This document shows, piece by piece, positions 9,207-18,211 of a DNA stretch of 64,000 bases. Both the position numbers and the translations under genes were made by a program. Position 1 is the stretch's first letter. Each line of letters starts with the position of its first letter. The stretch is from Paenibacillus thermotolerans (lineage in GTDB: Bacteria; Bacillota; Bacilli; Paenibacillales; YIM-B00363): assembly GCF_028745515.1 (NCBI RefSeq), contig NZ_JAQZSG010000008.1:62001-126000 (forward strand). Direction: 5' to 3'. The notes under the pieces are model-generated. The model did not search any database, was not told the origin of the DNA, and was given only the letters and a program-made list of their open reading frames with translations.

Positions 9207-10643
9207 ATGGAGAATATGATTCGGTACGCCGCGCTAGTAGAGCCTACGGAACGGCAATTGGCCGTGCAGGAAATGGAATTTTACGCGTTCGTACATTTTA
9301 CGGTCAACACGTATACGGATAAGGAATGGGGATCGGGAACGGAGTCTCCGTCGATCTTCAACCCGGTGGAGTTTAATGCGGAGCAATGGGTGGACGCGTG
9401 CTTGTCCGCGGGCATGCGTGGGCTCATTCTGACGTGTAAGCACCATGACGGATTTTGCTTATGGCCGAGCCGGTATACCGAGCATTCGGTAAAGAACAGC
9501 CCTTGGAAGGACGGGAAAGGCGATATTGTCAAAGAAGTCGCCGAGGCGTGCCGCAGAGGGGGACTGAAGTTCGGCATCTACTTGTCCCCATGGGACCGCC
9601 ATGAGCAAACCTACGGTGATTCGCCGCGGTATAACGAGTATTTTATGAACCAATTGCGGGAGCTGCTGACCGGCTACGGGGATATTTTTTGCGTCTGGTT
9701 CGACGGCGCCTGCGGCGAAGGGCCGAACGGCAAGCGCCAAGTGTACGATTGGGAGGCGTATTACGCCGTCATTCGCGAGCTGCAGCCGAACGCCGCTATT
9801 TCGGTATGCGGCCCGGACATTCGCTGGTGCGGCAACGAGGCGGGCCACTGCCGGGAGTCGGAGTGGAGCGTCGTGCCGGCGTCGCTGCGGCTGAACGAGA
9901 GAATACAAGAAAAGTCGCAGCAGTCGGACGACCGCGAGTTCGCCAAACGGTACGATTCGCAAGACCGGGATTTGGGTAGCCGAGCCGTTATCATGCAGGA
10001 GAAGGAGCTGGCATGGTATCCAGCGGAGGTGAATACGTCCATTCGCCCGGGATGGTTTTACCATGCCTCCGAGGACGATCAAGTGAAGCCGCTGGATAAG
10101 CTGCTGCACATTTACTACGGCTCCGTCGGCGGCAATGCTACGTTTCTGCTCAATATTCCGCCGGACCGGCGCGGATTGTTCCACGAGAACGACGTGCAGC
10201 GGCTCAAGGAGCTCGGAGATACGCTGCGCCGCATCTTTGGAGACAACCTGGCGGCTGGAGCGAACGCCTCGGCTTCCGAGGCGAAGGATGGCTGCAGTGC
10301 GGAGCGCGTGCTGGACGGCAACCGCGATACGTACTGGTGCCCTGAGGAAGGAACGGAGCAGGCGGAGCTTGTCATCGATCTGAAGCAGCCACATACGTTC
10401 GACCATATTGTGCTGCAAGAGTACCGGTATTCGCAGCGGATCGAGCGGTTCGAGCTGGACTGTAAAGACGGCGACGCTTGGCGGCCGCTGTACCTTGGGA
10501 CGGTTGTCGGGCATAAAAAAATATGCCGCTTCGACCCGGTGACGTCAAGTACGATACGGCTCAGGATTACCGAATCGAGATGGTGCCCGACGATTTCGTC
10601 CTTTGAAGTGTACTCAAGCGGCGGGGAAATCGGCACGCGCTAA
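9207..10643 (+). CDS. Alpha-L-fucosidase, GH29, with C-terminal F5/8 type C (discoidin) domain
   Basis: A 478-residue glycoside hydrolase with no signal peptide, so cytoplasmic. It would remove terminal alpha-L-fucose from imported oligosaccharides. The GH29 barrel covers about residues 10-340: EMEFYAFVHFTVNTYTDKEW, CKHHDGFCLWPS (about 76-87) and the nucleophile-bearing VWFDGACGEG (about 164-173). Residues about 345-475 form a discoidin/CBM32-like fold (ERVLDGNRDTYW ... ELVIDLKQPHTFDHIVLQE). The GGAGGA site at 9195-9200 favours the ATG at 9207 over the in-frame GTG at 9204. It sits just after the terminator of the left transport operon, suggesting, but not proving, a shared substrate. Confidence 0.92.
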   Translation: MENMIRYAALVEPTERQLAVQEMEFYAFVHFTVNTYTDKEWGSGTESPSIFNPVEFNAEQWVDACLSAGMRGLILTCKHHDGFCLWPSRYTEHSVKNSPWKDGKGDIVKEVAEACRRGGLKFGIYLSPWDRHEQTYGDSPRYNEYFMNQLRELLTGYGDIFCVWFDGACGEGPNGKRQVYDWEAYYAVIRELQPNAAISVCGPDIRWCGNEAGHCRESEWSVVPASLRLNERIQEKSQQSDDREFAKRYDSQDRDLGSRAVIMQEKELAWYPAEVNTSIRPGWFYHASEDDQVKPLDKLLHIYYGSVGGNATFLLNIPPDRRGLFHENDVQRLKELGDTLRRIFGDNLAAGANASASEAKDGCSAERVLDGNRDTYWCPEEGTEQAELVIDLKQPHTFDHIVLQEYRYSQRIERFELDCKDGDAWRPLYLGTVVGHKKICRFDPVTSSTIRLRITESRWCPTISSFEVYSSGGEIGTR

Positions 10644-10660
10644 CGCATTACAAGGAAATT

Positions 10661-10844
10661 AAGCACACTATGTGTTGCTATCGGGGAGATTTTAGGCACC
10701 TCGTTTTTTTTAACAACACGGTGAGTTGCTATTAGGGGAAAATCGCCGGTAAGAGGGCATCATTTTCGAAGAATAGCAACCTCCAGTGTTGTTATTTTCC
10801 TAAGCAGGCCAGAAACCTGCCGAATAGCAACTTGCAGTGTTGTT
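10661..10844. repeat. Intergenic repeat family A: four copies of a 21-bp palindrome-like element
   Basis: Copies start at 10661, 10712, 10773 and 10824, each 21 bp. Copies 3 and 4 read ATAGCAAC(c/t)T... to GTGTTGTT; copies 1 and 2 are the same element on the other strand, ending GTTGCTAT. Both pairs have a 51-bp period, and the pairs face each other about 10752, so the whole block is a large inverted arrangement. TAGCAAC and GTTGTTA also make each unit nearly self-complementary. The block fills the 260-bp gap between the fucosidase and the merR terminator and contains no credible gene. Confidence 0.8.
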
Positions 10845-10863
10845 ACTTTCGCCGCGTTCCGTC

Positions 10864-10900
10864 AAAAAGCCGTGCGGGATTTCTCCATGCACGGCTTTTC
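10864..10900. terminator. Bidirectional terminator between fucosidase and merR
   Basis: AAAAGCCGTGC (10865-10875) pairs with GCACGGCTTTT (10889-10899) around a 13-base loop. The A-run and T-run make it usable from either strand. It sits directly after the merR stop on the minus strand and could also end the fucosidase transcript. Confidence 0.8.
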
Positions 10901-10906
10901 GCTGTT

Positions 10907-11320
10907 TTACTTTGCTGCCGGAACGCTTCGGCGCCCTCCGGCGGGCGTATTCAAAGTCTTTTCTTTTTCGCGGATTGTATGATCGTATCTTGCAATTTTA
11001 TCATCCATGCGTGTCAACACTTGTTTCATCTCTTCCATTCTTGCCGCAAGCTGCATGCGCTGGTCGATCAAAAGTTCTTTTCTGGCGCCGATCGTTTCGT
11101 CGCCCTGCTGATACAGCTCGACATACCGGGTCAACACCTCAACCGGAAGACCGATCCCTCGCATACATTTGATAAATTCGACCCATCTGCAATCTTCTTC
11201 CGTATAATCCCGGATCCCGCTTTTGTTGCGGTTCACCTTCGGGATCAGTCCGATGCGTTCATAATAACGCAACGTATCCTGAGACAAATTAAATTTTTCG
11301 CTTACCTCTGCTATCAACAT
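10907..11320 (-). CDS. MerR family transcriptional regulator
   Basis: A 137-residue regulator. The N-terminal winged helix-turn-helix is typical of the family (LIAEVSEKFNLSQDTLRYYERIGLIP, residues 2-27). It is followed by a wing (GIRDYTEEDCRWVEFIKCMR) and a long coiled-coil dimerisation helix (about 75-115, QRMQLAARMEEMKQVLTRMD). There is no Cys pair of the metal-sensing type, so a redox, aldehyde or drug-type signal is more likely. It lies 23 bases downstream of the aldo/keto reductase gene in the same direction. It is probably autoregulated through the MerR-type promoter at 12374-12404. This resembles the AdhR/YraB arrangement in Bacillus, where aldehydes are the signal (inference). Confidence 0.92.
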   Translation of the reverse strand: MLIAEVSEKFNLSQDTLRYYERIGLIPKVNRNKSGIRDYTEEDCRWVEFIKCMRGIGLPVEVLTRYVELYQQGDETIGARKELLIDQRMQLAARMEEMKQVLTRMDDKIARYDHTIREKEKTLNTPAGGRRSVPAAK

Positions 11321-11343
11321 GCGGATTTCACCTCCCGATGTTG

Positions 11344-12333
11344 TTACCGCATCGCAATAGGACCAACGATCGGATGCGGAACATACGGCTCTTCCAGCGA
11401 CGCTGTTTCTTCCGGCGTTAATGCGATCGAAAGAGCGGCCGCCGCATCCTCAAGGTGAGACAATTTCGTAGCGCCGACAATAGGGGCTGTTACCGGTTCT
11501 TTTCCCAGCAGCCACGCCATAGCAATTTGAGCGCGGGGAACTCCGCGTTGTTCCGCAATTGCCGCAACCCGCTCTACAATCAATCGGTCCGTGTTCGCAG
11601 TAGCATCATACTTGGATCTCTGAACTTGGTCGGTTTCGGAGCGATGCGTCGCTTCCGACCAGTCCCGCGTCAATCTTCCCGATGCGAGCGGGCTGTACGG
11701 AATGACTCCGATTTTTTCTTCCTTGCAAAGCGGCAGCATCTCTCTTTCTTCTTCTCGGTATATAAGGTTGTAATGATTTTGCATCGAAATGAACCGGGTC
11801 CAGCCGTGTTTCTCGGCCACATGCAGCGCCTTTAGGAACTGCCATGCGAACATGGCGGAAGCGCCTATGTATCTTGCCTTTCCGGCCTTCACAACGTCAT
11901 GCAGCGCTTCCATCGTCTCTTCGATGGGAGTATTGTAATCCCAGCGATGGATTTGATAAAGGTCTACATAATCCGTTCCCAATCTTTTCAGGCTCTTGTC
12001 AATTTCGCTCATGATTGCCTTTCGGGACAGTCCGGCTCCGTTCGGACCTTGATGCATACGGAAATGAACCTTTGTCGCCAGTACGATTTTATCGCGGTTG
12101 GCATAATCCTTCAGCGCCCTTCCGACGATTTCCTCGCTTGTTCCGTCCGAATATACGTTCGCCGTATCGAAAAAATTGATCCCGAGCTCCAGCGCTCTTT
12201 TGATGATCGGACGACTGCGATCTTCATCAAGCACCCAAGGATGAACCCACCGCTCCGCCACACCGAAGCTCATGCAGCCAAGACAAAGCCGAGATACGTC
12301 CAGTCCGGTATTGCCAAGCTTCACATATTCCAT
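11344..12333 (-). CDS. Aldo/keto reductase
   Basis: A 329-residue NAD(P)H-dependent oxidoreductase of the aldo/keto reductase superfamily. It reduces carbonyl compounds; the physiological substrate cannot be read from sequence. The (beta/alpha)8 tetrad is present: Asp in FFDTANVYSDG, Tyr in the same segment, Lys in VLATKVHF, and His in DLYQIHRWD. The start MEYVKLGNTGLDVSRLCLG is standard. First gene of a two-gene operon with merR; its promoter carries a MerR operator. A role in detoxifying reactive aldehydes would fit the regulator and the glyoxalase-fold neighbour across the divergent promoter region (inference). Confidence 0.94.
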   Translation of the reverse strand: MEYVKLGNTGLDVSRLCLGCMSFGVAERWVHPWVLDEDRSRPIIKRALELGINFFDTANVYSDGTSEEIVGRALKDYANRDKIVLATKVHFRMHQGPNGAGLSRKAIMSEIDKSLKRLGTDYVDLYQIHRWDYNTPIEETMEALHDVVKAGKARYIGASAMFAWQFLKALHVAEKHGWTRFISMQNHYNLIYREEEREMLPLCKEEKIGVIPYSPLASGRLTRDWSEATHRSETDQVQRSKYDATANTDRLIVERVAAIAEQRGVPRAQIAMAWLLGKEPVTAPIVGATKLSHLEDAAAALSIALTPEETASLEEPYVPHPIVGPIAMR

Positions 12334-12373
12334 TCGGCAGTTCCTCGCTTTCCATTAATATTCCTTCATAACC

Positions 12374-12404
12374 AGTTTACTTCTTGGAGTGAACTCCAAG
12401 TCAA
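12374..12404 (-). promoter_or_regulatory. MerR-type promoter and operator for the aldo/keto reductase-merR operon
   Basis: On the minus strand a -35 TTGACT (12399-12404) and a -10 TAAACT (12374-12379) are separated by 19 bp, the abnormally long spacer typical of MerR-activated promoters. The spacer region carries the near-perfect dyad CTTGGAGTGAACTCCAAG (12383-12400, plus-strand reading). MerR proteins bind such dyads and twist the DNA to align the boxes. The arrangement strongly supports direct control by the adjacent merR product. Confidence 0.88.
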
Positions 12405-12489
12405 GCGATTGTGCTGTTTGCAAATTTCATATATTAGCGATTGCTTTACAGGCGGCCTATACAGTTAAATAAAGAGAAGGAGGGAAGGG

Positions 12490-12873
12490 ATGTTTATGGG
12501 AGAAAACGATATCCGCATACAGTCCGTGACGCCGATCTTGCGGATTTTCGACGAGGAGAAGGCGAGAGAGTTTTATTTGGGTTTTCTGGAGTTTCAGCTA
12601 GATTGGGAACACCGGTTTGAAGCGGATTTTCCGCTGTACATGCAAGTTTCCCGCGGTGACTGCATCCTGCATTTGTCGGAGCATCATGGGGACAGCACTC
12701 CCGGCTCCGCAATCAGGATCGAAGTGAAAGGGATTAAAGAGCTGCATGCAAATTTGCTGGGCAAGCAATACAAATTCGCCCGGCCGGGTTTGGAGAAGCC
12801 GCCGTGGGGCGGGTTAGAGGTCACCGTAGGCGACCCGTTCGGCAACCGGATCGTTTTTTTCGAGAGAGATTAA
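12490..12873 (+). CDS. Glyoxalase / bleomycin-resistance fold (VOC) protein
   Basis: A 127-residue single-domain vicinal oxygen chelate protein. Paired beta-alpha-beta-beta-beta motifs are visible: VTPILRIFDEEKAREFYLGFLEF, then a second half ending VTVGDPFGNRIVFFERD, the standard VOC C-terminus. A GGAGGGAAGGG site precedes the ATG at 12490; a second in-frame ATG is at 12496. It matches the class annotated as glyoxalase superfamily or bleomycin resistance protein. It is transcribed away from the aldo/keto reductase and ends in a shared bidirectional terminator with aconitase. The exact substrate is not predictable. Confidence 0.85.
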   Translation: MFMGENDIRIQSVTPILRIFDEEKAREFYLGFLEFQLDWEHRFEADFPLYMQVSRGDCILHLSEHHGDSTPGSAIRIEVKGIKELHANLLGKQYKFARPGLEKPPWGGLEVTVGDPFGNRIVFFERD

Positions 12874-12917
12874 AAAAAACGTCAGAGACTGTTATACGGT
12901 CCCTGACGTTTTTTTCT
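12872..12917. terminator. Bidirectional terminator between VOC gene and aconitase
   Basis: An A-run plus CGTCAG on the left pairs with CTGACG plus a T-run on the right (AAAAAAACGTCAG ... CTGACGTTTTTTT), with an inner GAC/GTC extension. The genes on both sides converge here, so it can end both transcripts. Confidence 0.88.
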
Positions 12918-12919
12918 TA

Positions 12920-15637
12920 TTATTTACCGGCCATCAGTTGGCGAAGCACCGTTTGGAGAATGCCGCCGTTGCGGTAGTAGTCGACATCGACCATCGAGTC
13001 GAGACGAACGACCGCGTCGAATTCGAAGGAAGTGCCGTCTGTGCGGGCAGCTTTTACCTTCACGAGCTGTCCCGGCTTCACATCGTTGTTGAGGCCCGTA
13101 ATGTCGAACGTTTCCGTGCCGTTGATGCCGAGCGATGCGGCGCTTTGGCCTTCGACGAACTGGAGCGGAAGAACGCCCATGCCGACGAGGTTGGAACGGT
13201 GAATCCGCTCGAAGCTTTCCGCGATGACCGCTTTGGCGCCGAGCAGGAACGTGCCTTTAGCCGCCCAGTCGCGGGAAGAGCCTGTTCCGTATTCTTTGCC
13301 TGCGATGACTACGGTCGGCGTGCCGTCCGCTTGGTACTTCATCGCTGCGTCGTAGATCGGCATCACTTCGCCGGTCGGCAAGTACTTCGTTACGCCGCCT
13401 TCCGTGCCCGGAGCCACTTGGTTGCGGATGCGGATGTTGGCGAACGTGCCGCGCATCATGACCTCATGGTTGCCGCGGCGGGAGCCGTAAGAGTTGAAGT
13501 CTTCGCGCTTCACGCCGTGCTCGATCAAATATTGGCCCGCAGGAGAATCAACCTTGATGTTGCCCGCCGGCGAAATGTGGTCCGTCGTAACGGAATCGCC
13601 CATGAGCGCAAGAGCGCGTGCGGCGCGGATGTCCGAAATGTCGTCCAATTGCTCGCCGAGGTTCGTGAAGAACGGCGGGTTTTGGATATAGGTCGACTTG
13701 TCGTCCCACTCGTACAATTCGCCTTCCGGCACCGGAATGGCGTTCCAGCGCGGGTTCGCGCGGAATACGTCGCTGTATTTCGCCTTGAAAATTTCCGGAT
13801 TCATCGCCGCATTCATCGTGTCGACGATTTCCTGCGAGGACGGCCAAATGTCCTTCAAGTATACGGGCTGGCCGTTCTTATCCGTGCCGATCGGCTCGTT
13901 CGTCAAATCGATGTCCACCGTACCTGCAAGCGCGTATGCGACAACAAGCGGCGGCGAAGCAAGGTAGTTCGCCTTCACTTGCGGATGAACGCGGCCTTCG
14001 AAGTTACGGTTACCGGAAAGAACGGAAGCTACCGTCAAATCGTTGTCCGCGATCGCTTTGCTTACTTCTTCCGGAAGCGGACCGGAGTTGCCGATACACG
14101 TTGCGCAGCCGTAGCCCGCTACGTGGAAGCCGAGCGCTTCGAGCGGCTCAACCAGATTCGCGTTCTTCAAATACTCGGTTACTACGAGCGAACCCGGAGT
14201 AAGGGAGCTCTTAACGTAGCCCGGCTTCGTCAAGCCGCGCTCGACCGCTTTTTTCGCAAGCAAGCCTGCGCCGATCATAACGCTCGGGTTGGACGTGTTC
14301 GTACAAGATGTGATCGCCGCGATGACGACAGCGCCGTTTTTCATTTGGGACGTTTCGCCGTTCTCGTGCTTCACTTCGACGACTTCCTGCAGCTTCTCCT
14401 CGGAGAGGCCGTAGCCGCCCTTGTCTACCGGCTGGCGCACGATCGTGTTGTATGTCGATTTCATTGCGGACAGCTCGATACGGTCCTGCGGACGCTTCGG
14501 TCCTGCAAGAGACGGAACGACCGTGCTGAGGTCGAGCTCGATCGTATCGGTGAATACCGGATCCGCGATGTCGTCCGTACGGAACATGCCTTGCGCTTTG
14601 TAATAAGCTTCAACAAGCGCCACTTGCTCTTCGGAACGGCCTGTGCTGCGCAGATAGTTCAGCGTCTCGTTGTCGACCGGGAAGAAGCCGATCGTCGCGC
14701 CGTATTCCGGAGCCATGTTGGCGACCGTAGCGCGGTCCGCAAGCGTAATTGCGCTGAGGCCGGAGCCGTAGAACTCGACGAATTTGCCGACAACGCCCTT
14801 CTTGCGAAGCATTTGGGTAACGGTCAGCGCAAGGTCGGTTGCGGTAGCGCCTTCGGCAAGCTTGCCCGTAAGCTTGAAGCCGATAACTTCAGGCGTTACG
14901 AAGTAGAGCGGCTGGCCGAGCATGCCGGCTTCCGCCTCGATGCCGCCGACGCCCCAGCCCACGACGCCGAGGCCGTTGATCATCGTCGTATGGGAGTCCG
15001 TACCGACCAAGGAATCCGGGAATACTTCCGTCTCGCCGTCGACGGCTTTGGTTGCCGCTACGGAAGCCAAGTATTCGAGGTTAACTTGGTGGACGATACC
15101 CGTTCCCGGAGGAACCGCACGGAAATTGTCGAACGCGGTTTGCGCCCAACGAAGGAAACGGTAGCGCTCTTCGTTGCGTTCAAACTCTACCTTCGTATTG
15201 TATTCCAGCGCGTTAGGGGAACCGAACGCGTCAACCATGACGGAGTGGTCGATGACGAGATCAACCGGAACGAGCGGGTTGATCCGCTTCGGGTCTCCGC
15301 CTTTTTTCTTCACTGTATCGCGCATTGCCGCCAAATCGACGACAACCGGAACGCCCGTGAAGTCCTGCAGAACGATCCGGGCCGGAATGAAAGGAATTTC
15401 TTTATTGTTGTCTCTGCTGTTCGCCCAACCGGCGATTTGGTTTACGTGCTCTTCCGTAATCGCGCGTCCGTCGAATTGACGAACCGCCGCTTCCAGAAGC
15501 ACCTTGATGGAGAACGGAAGACGGGAGATGCCCGAAAACTTGCTCTCAAGATCCGCAAGCGAATAGTAACGGTACTGCGCGTTACCGACTTGCAGCGCTT
15601 TACGCACCGAGTATTGGTCACGTTTAGCCATGCTCAT
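12920..15637 (-). CDS. acnA: Aconitate hydratase A
   Basis: A 905-residue monomeric aconitase of normal length that interconverts citrate and isocitrate in the TCA cycle using a [4Fe-4S] cluster. Cluster ligands are visible as [15 protein letters not shown] and [13 protein letters not shown]. The C-terminal swivel domain has [16 protein letters not shown]. The start follows an AAGGAGGTTGTT site at the ATG at 15637; a second in-frame ATG is two codons in. Members of this family (CitB in Bacillus) also bind RNA when iron-starved. Single-gene unit, divergent from the amidase-like gene. Confidence 0.97.
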   Translation of the reverse strand: MSMAKRDQYSVRKALQVGNAQYRYYSLADLESKFSGISRLPFSIKVLLEAAVRQFDGRAITEEHVNQIAGWANSRDNNKEIPFIPARIVLQDFTGVPVVVDLAAMRDTVKKKGGDPKRINPLVPVDLVIDHSVMVDAFGSPNALEYNTKVEFERNEERYRFLRWAQTAFDNFRAVPPGTGIVHQVNLEYLASVAATKAVDGETEVFPDSLVGTDSHTTMINGLGVVGWGVGGIEAEAGMLGQPLYFVTPEVIGFKLTGKLAEGATATDLALTVTQMLRKKGVVGKFVEFYGSGLSAITLADRATVANMAPEYGATIGFFPVDNETLNYLRSTGRSEEQVALVEAYYKAQGMFRTDDIADPVFTDTIELDLSTVVPSLAGPKRPQDRIELSAMKSTYNTIVRQPVDKGGYGLSEEKLQEVVEVKHENGETSQMKNGAVVIAAITSCTNTSNPSVMIGAGLLAKKAVERGLTKPGYVKSSLTPGSLVVTEYLKNANLVEPLEALGFHVAGYGCATCIGNSGPLPEEVSKAIADNDLTVASVLSGNRNFEGRVHPQVKANYLASPPLVVAYALAGTVDIDLTNEPIGTDKNGQPVYLKDIWPSSQEIVDTMNAAMNPEIFKAKYSDVFRANPRWNAIPVPEGELYEWDDKSTYIQNPPFFTNLGEQLDDISDIRAARALALMGDSVTTDHISPAGNIKVDSPAGQYLIEHGVKREDFNSYGSRRGNHEVMMRGTFANIRIRNQVAPGTEGGVTKYLPTGEVMPIYDAAMKYQADGTPTVVIAGKEYGTGSSRDWAAKGTFLLGAKAVIAESFERIHRSNLVGMGVLPLQFVEGQSAASLGINGTETFDITGLNNDVKPGQLVKVKAARTDGTSFEFDAVVRLDSMVDVDYYRNGGILQTVLRQLMAGK

Positions 15638-15743
15638 AACAACCTCCTTAAGAAAAATAACCTGCCAAAACGAAACCGACGCTTAAAACCGAGAAACATT
15701 TTTAATGGAAGTGGTTTGTCTTGATGTGTATTGTTTCGTCTAG

Positions 15744-15758
15744 TGAAACGCGATTTCA
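15744..15758. promoter_or_regulatory. Palindrome upstream of aconitase, possible cre-like site
   Basis: TGAAACGCGATTTCA is an imperfect 15-bp dyad about 110 bases before the acnA start. It resembles a catabolite-responsive element, but with one base too many between the half-sites. Catabolite control of aconitase is known in Bacillus, which makes it plausible; the sequence match alone is weak. Confidence 0.3.
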
Positions 15759-15909
15759 TTTAATGCATCTACTACTTAGTATATCCTCTTGACGAGCGGA
15801 GGTAAAGTGCAAATTTTACTCATTGTTCCTTGCGTTCCGGCATATATTTCGTTACAGCAAAGTGCGCGCCGGGGCAAAAGGAGCACCGTTTTGGTTAGGA
15901 GGAAGGCTG

Positions 15910-16938
15910 ATGAACTGGAAACAAGCGTTACACGACTACGTCAGAGAGGCGAACGAGCGGGAAACGAATGTCGGCTTGGCGCTTGACGAGCGTTTCGTAA
16001 CCGATCACAGGTATATACAGCTTGAACGGGGGCGACTCGCCCGGCTTGCGGCATGGCATGAACGGCGAGGAACGAAACCGCTGGAGAGCGAAACGAAACT
16101 TATGGTACGGAGCGTCCGCGAATCGGGAAAAACAACGGTCGCGGATATTGAATTGCGCAAAGCGGTGCGTCTGCGAACGAAGAGCAAAATACATCTGGAA
16201 GAACGGCTGGAACGGGAGCGGGTGACGCTGCAGAAGGTCGGGGACGGTTGGACCGTTGCGAGAGTGGAACGGTTATCGCCGGAGACGTTCGGCGGCAGCG
16301 GGGCGGAGGCTTATTCGGGCCCGATCGGGAACGCTGCGGCGGCTTCCGCCGGCAATATGGCGATGCCGTCGGCGGTTTTTTTGAACGAAAGCATTGTGAC
16401 ACGGCCTTACGCCGACGGTTTGCTGCAGCGTCCGCAACGGTATGACCGCGCGGCGGTCAAAGCTTATGCCGACCGGCATTGGAACGATCCGAATCCGAAT
16501 TTTATGACGTTCGAGGTCGATTGCACGAATTACGTCTCACAATGCCTCTATGCAGGGGGAGCGCCGATCAACTATACTGGGAGAAGGGAAGCGGGCTGGT
16601 GGTTCCGGGGCAAATCCGGAGGGAAAGAGCTGTGGAGCTTCAGCTGGGCCGTCGCCCATGCCTTCTGCTGGTATTTGGCAAACAGCCGGACCGGTCTTCG
16701 GGCGGACGAGGTATCGTCGCCCCGCGACCTTACGATCGGCGATGTAATATGCTATGATTTCGACGGCGACGGAAAGTTTCAGCACAGTACCGTCGTCACC
16801 GGGACGGACGGAGCAGGCATGCCGCTGGTGAACGCCCGTACGACGAACAGCAAGGCCCGCTATTGGGATTACCAAGATTCATATGCCTGGACGGAACGGA
16901 CGAAGTATCGGTTCTTCCATATCCGGGATACGTTCTAA
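15910..16938 (+). CDS. Amidase-domain (amidase_6 type) protein
   Basis: A 342-residue protein starting at the ATG at 15910 after GGTTAGGAGGAAGGCTG. The first 150 residues are a charged domain of unknown role. Residues about 195-340 match the papain-like amidase_6 domain: catalytic Cys in FEVDCTNYVSQCLYAGG and His in DGKFQHSTVVTG. There is no clear signal peptide, and a Gly/Ala-rich linker separates the halves. Such proteins are common in spore-forming Firmicutes and are thought to act on cell-wall peptides or related amides; the substrate here is unknown. It lies 18 bases upstream of the D-Ala-D-Ala ligase, in agreement with a wall-related job. Confidence 0.85.
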   Translation: MNWKQALHDYVREANERETNVGLALDERFVTDHRYIQLERGRLARLAAWHERRGTKPLESETKLMVRSVRESGKTTVADIELRKAVRLRTKSKIHLEERLERERVTLQKVGDGWTVARVERLSPETFGGSGAEAYSGPIGNAAAASAGNMAMPSAVFLNESIVTRPYADGLLQRPQRYDRAAVKAYADRHWNDPNPNFMTFEVDCTNYVSQCLYAGGAPINYTGRREAGWWFRGKSGGKELWSFSWAVAHAFCWYLANSRTGLRADEVSSPRDLTIGDVICYDFDGDGKFQHSTVVTGTDGAGMPLVNARTTNSKARYWDYQDSYAWTERTKYRFFHIRDTF

Positions 16939-16956
16939 GACAGCCGGGAGGTACTC

Positions 16957-18132
16957 ATGAAAAAGAAGATCAGAATCGGGTTATTATATGGAGGGAAGTC
17001 CGGAGAACACGAGGTATCTTTATCGACCGCGAAAGCCGTCATCGGCGAATTTGATTTCGATAAATACGAAGTGGTTCCTTTCTATATAACAAAGTCGGGC
17101 GAATGGCGGTCGGGCGGGCAGTTAACGGGGCCTGTCGATGATGTTCGCCTTTTGCAGTTTGAGGGCGGCACGGACCCGGGGGTTGCTTCGGGATCGAAGG
17201 CGCTTGTGCCGTTGTTCGGGTCGTTGACTTCCGGTGGCTCGGCTGCAGGTGCAACTGCTGCTGCGGGCAAGGAGGTTTCGGTTTCCTCGGCTGCCGGCAC
17301 TTCTTCCGCTTCCGCGCCGATCGACGTCGTATTTCCGCTGCTCCACGGCACCTACGGGGAGGACGGCACCGTTCAGGGCATGCTTGAAATGTTGAACGTT
17401 CCTTACGTCGGCGCCGGAGTGCTGGCATCCGCCGTAGGTATGGACAAAGCGGTCATGAAAAAAATGTTCGCGCAGGAAGGGCTTCCGCAATGCGTGTTCC
17501 GTCATTTCAACCGCAAGCAGTGGGAGCGCGACCGTTCATACTTTATTATGGAGATAGAAGTGTCGCTCGGGTATCCGTGCTTCGTCAAGCCGGCGAATCT
17601 CGGCTCCAGCGTCGGCGTATCGAAGGCGCGGAACCGGGAAGAGCTGATCGAAGCGGTTCGTGCCGCATTTGAATATGACCGCAAGGTCATCGTCGAGGAG
17701 TTTGTCGACGCACGCGAAATCGAAGTGAGCGTACTGGGCAACGACATGCCGCGCGCGTCGGTGCCGGGCGAAATTGCATCCTCCAGCGAGTTTTACGATT
17801 ATAAAGCGAAATATGTGGACGGCAAGTCCGTCATGACGATCCCGGCCGACATTCCGCCGGAGAAGGCGAAGGAAGCGCAGGAGATGGCGATTCGCGCCTT
17901 CCAGGCGATCGACGGGTCGGGCCTCTCGCGCGTCGACTTTTTTTTGCGGCGGGACGACGGCAAGCTGCTGATCAACGAGATCAACACGCTGCCCGGGTTT
18001 ACGCCGTTCTCGATGTATCCTTTATTATGGAAGGAATCGGGCCTTTCGTACCGCGAGCTGCTTGACGAGCTGATCAAGCTCGCCGTCGAGCGGCACGAGG
18101 AGAAGCAGGCAATCAAATACGGGATTGATTGA
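16957..18132 (+). CDS. ddl: D-alanine--D-alanine ligase with low-complexity insertion
   Basis: A 391-residue ATP-grasp enzyme joining two D-alanines for peptidoglycan precursors. Family motifs are intact: YGGKSGEHEVSLSTAKAV (11-28), LLHGTYGEDGTVQGMLE (128-144), the ATP-grasp core and C-terminal FLLINEINTLPGFT-like residues. Unusually, residues about 88-120 (17218-17317) are an Ala/Gly/Ser/Thr-rich stretch between the N-terminal domain and the VVFPLLHG strand, making the protein longer than typical Ddl (about 350-370). It lies in a loop and probably does not harm catalysis. Start follows GGGAGGTACTC. Likely co-transcribed with the upstream amidase-like gene and ended by the terminator at 18140. 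Confidence 0.95.
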   Translation: MKKKIRIGLLYGGKSGEHEVSLSTAKAVIGEFDFDKYEVVPFYITKSGEWRSGGQLTGPVDDVRLLQFEGGTDPGVASGSKALVPLFGSLTSGGSAAGATAAAGKEVSVSSAAGTSSASAPIDVVFPLLHGTYGEDGTVQGMLEMLNVPYVGAGVLASAVGMDKAVMKKMFAQEGLPQCVFRHFNRKQWERDRSYFIMEIEVSLGYPCFVKPANLGSSVGVSKARNREELIEAVRAAFEYDRKVIVEEFVDAREIEVSVLGNDMPRASVPGEIASSSEFYDYKAKYVDGKSVMTIPADIPPEKAKEAQEMAIRAFQAIDGSGLSRVDFFLRRDDGKLLINEINTLPGFTPFSMYPLLWKESGLSYRELLDELIKLAVERHEEKQAIKYGID

Positions 18133-18139
18133 TGTTGAG

Positions 18140-18166
18140 ACAGCCGGGAGCCCCGGCTGTTTTTTT
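18140..18166 (+). terminator. Rho-independent terminator after ddl
   Basis: ACAGCCGGG pairs with CCCGGCTGT around a three-base loop and is followed by seven Ts. It sits seven bases after the ddl stop. Confidence 0.9.
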
Positions 18167-18211
18167 GTTAGGCGTTGCGGGTTCTGGGGCTTTGCCTCAC
18201 CCCTAAAAGCT

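Noticed and set aside
10661-10844. CRISPR array
   Set aside because: Units alternate in orientation, are only four, and the spacers are partly similar to each other; no cas genes in the window.
12938-15724. Very long open frame (about 928 codons) antisense to aconitase
   Set aside because: It mirrors the acnA codons: high third-position G/C on one strand removes stops from the opposite frame. The peptide is Arg/His/Val-rich without domains, and acnA is certain.
16957-18132. Vancomycin-type D-Ala-D-Lac ligase
   Set aside because: The sequence carries normal Ddl motifs and there are no vanH or vanX-like neighbours; the odd segment is a loop insertion, not an active-site change I can identify.
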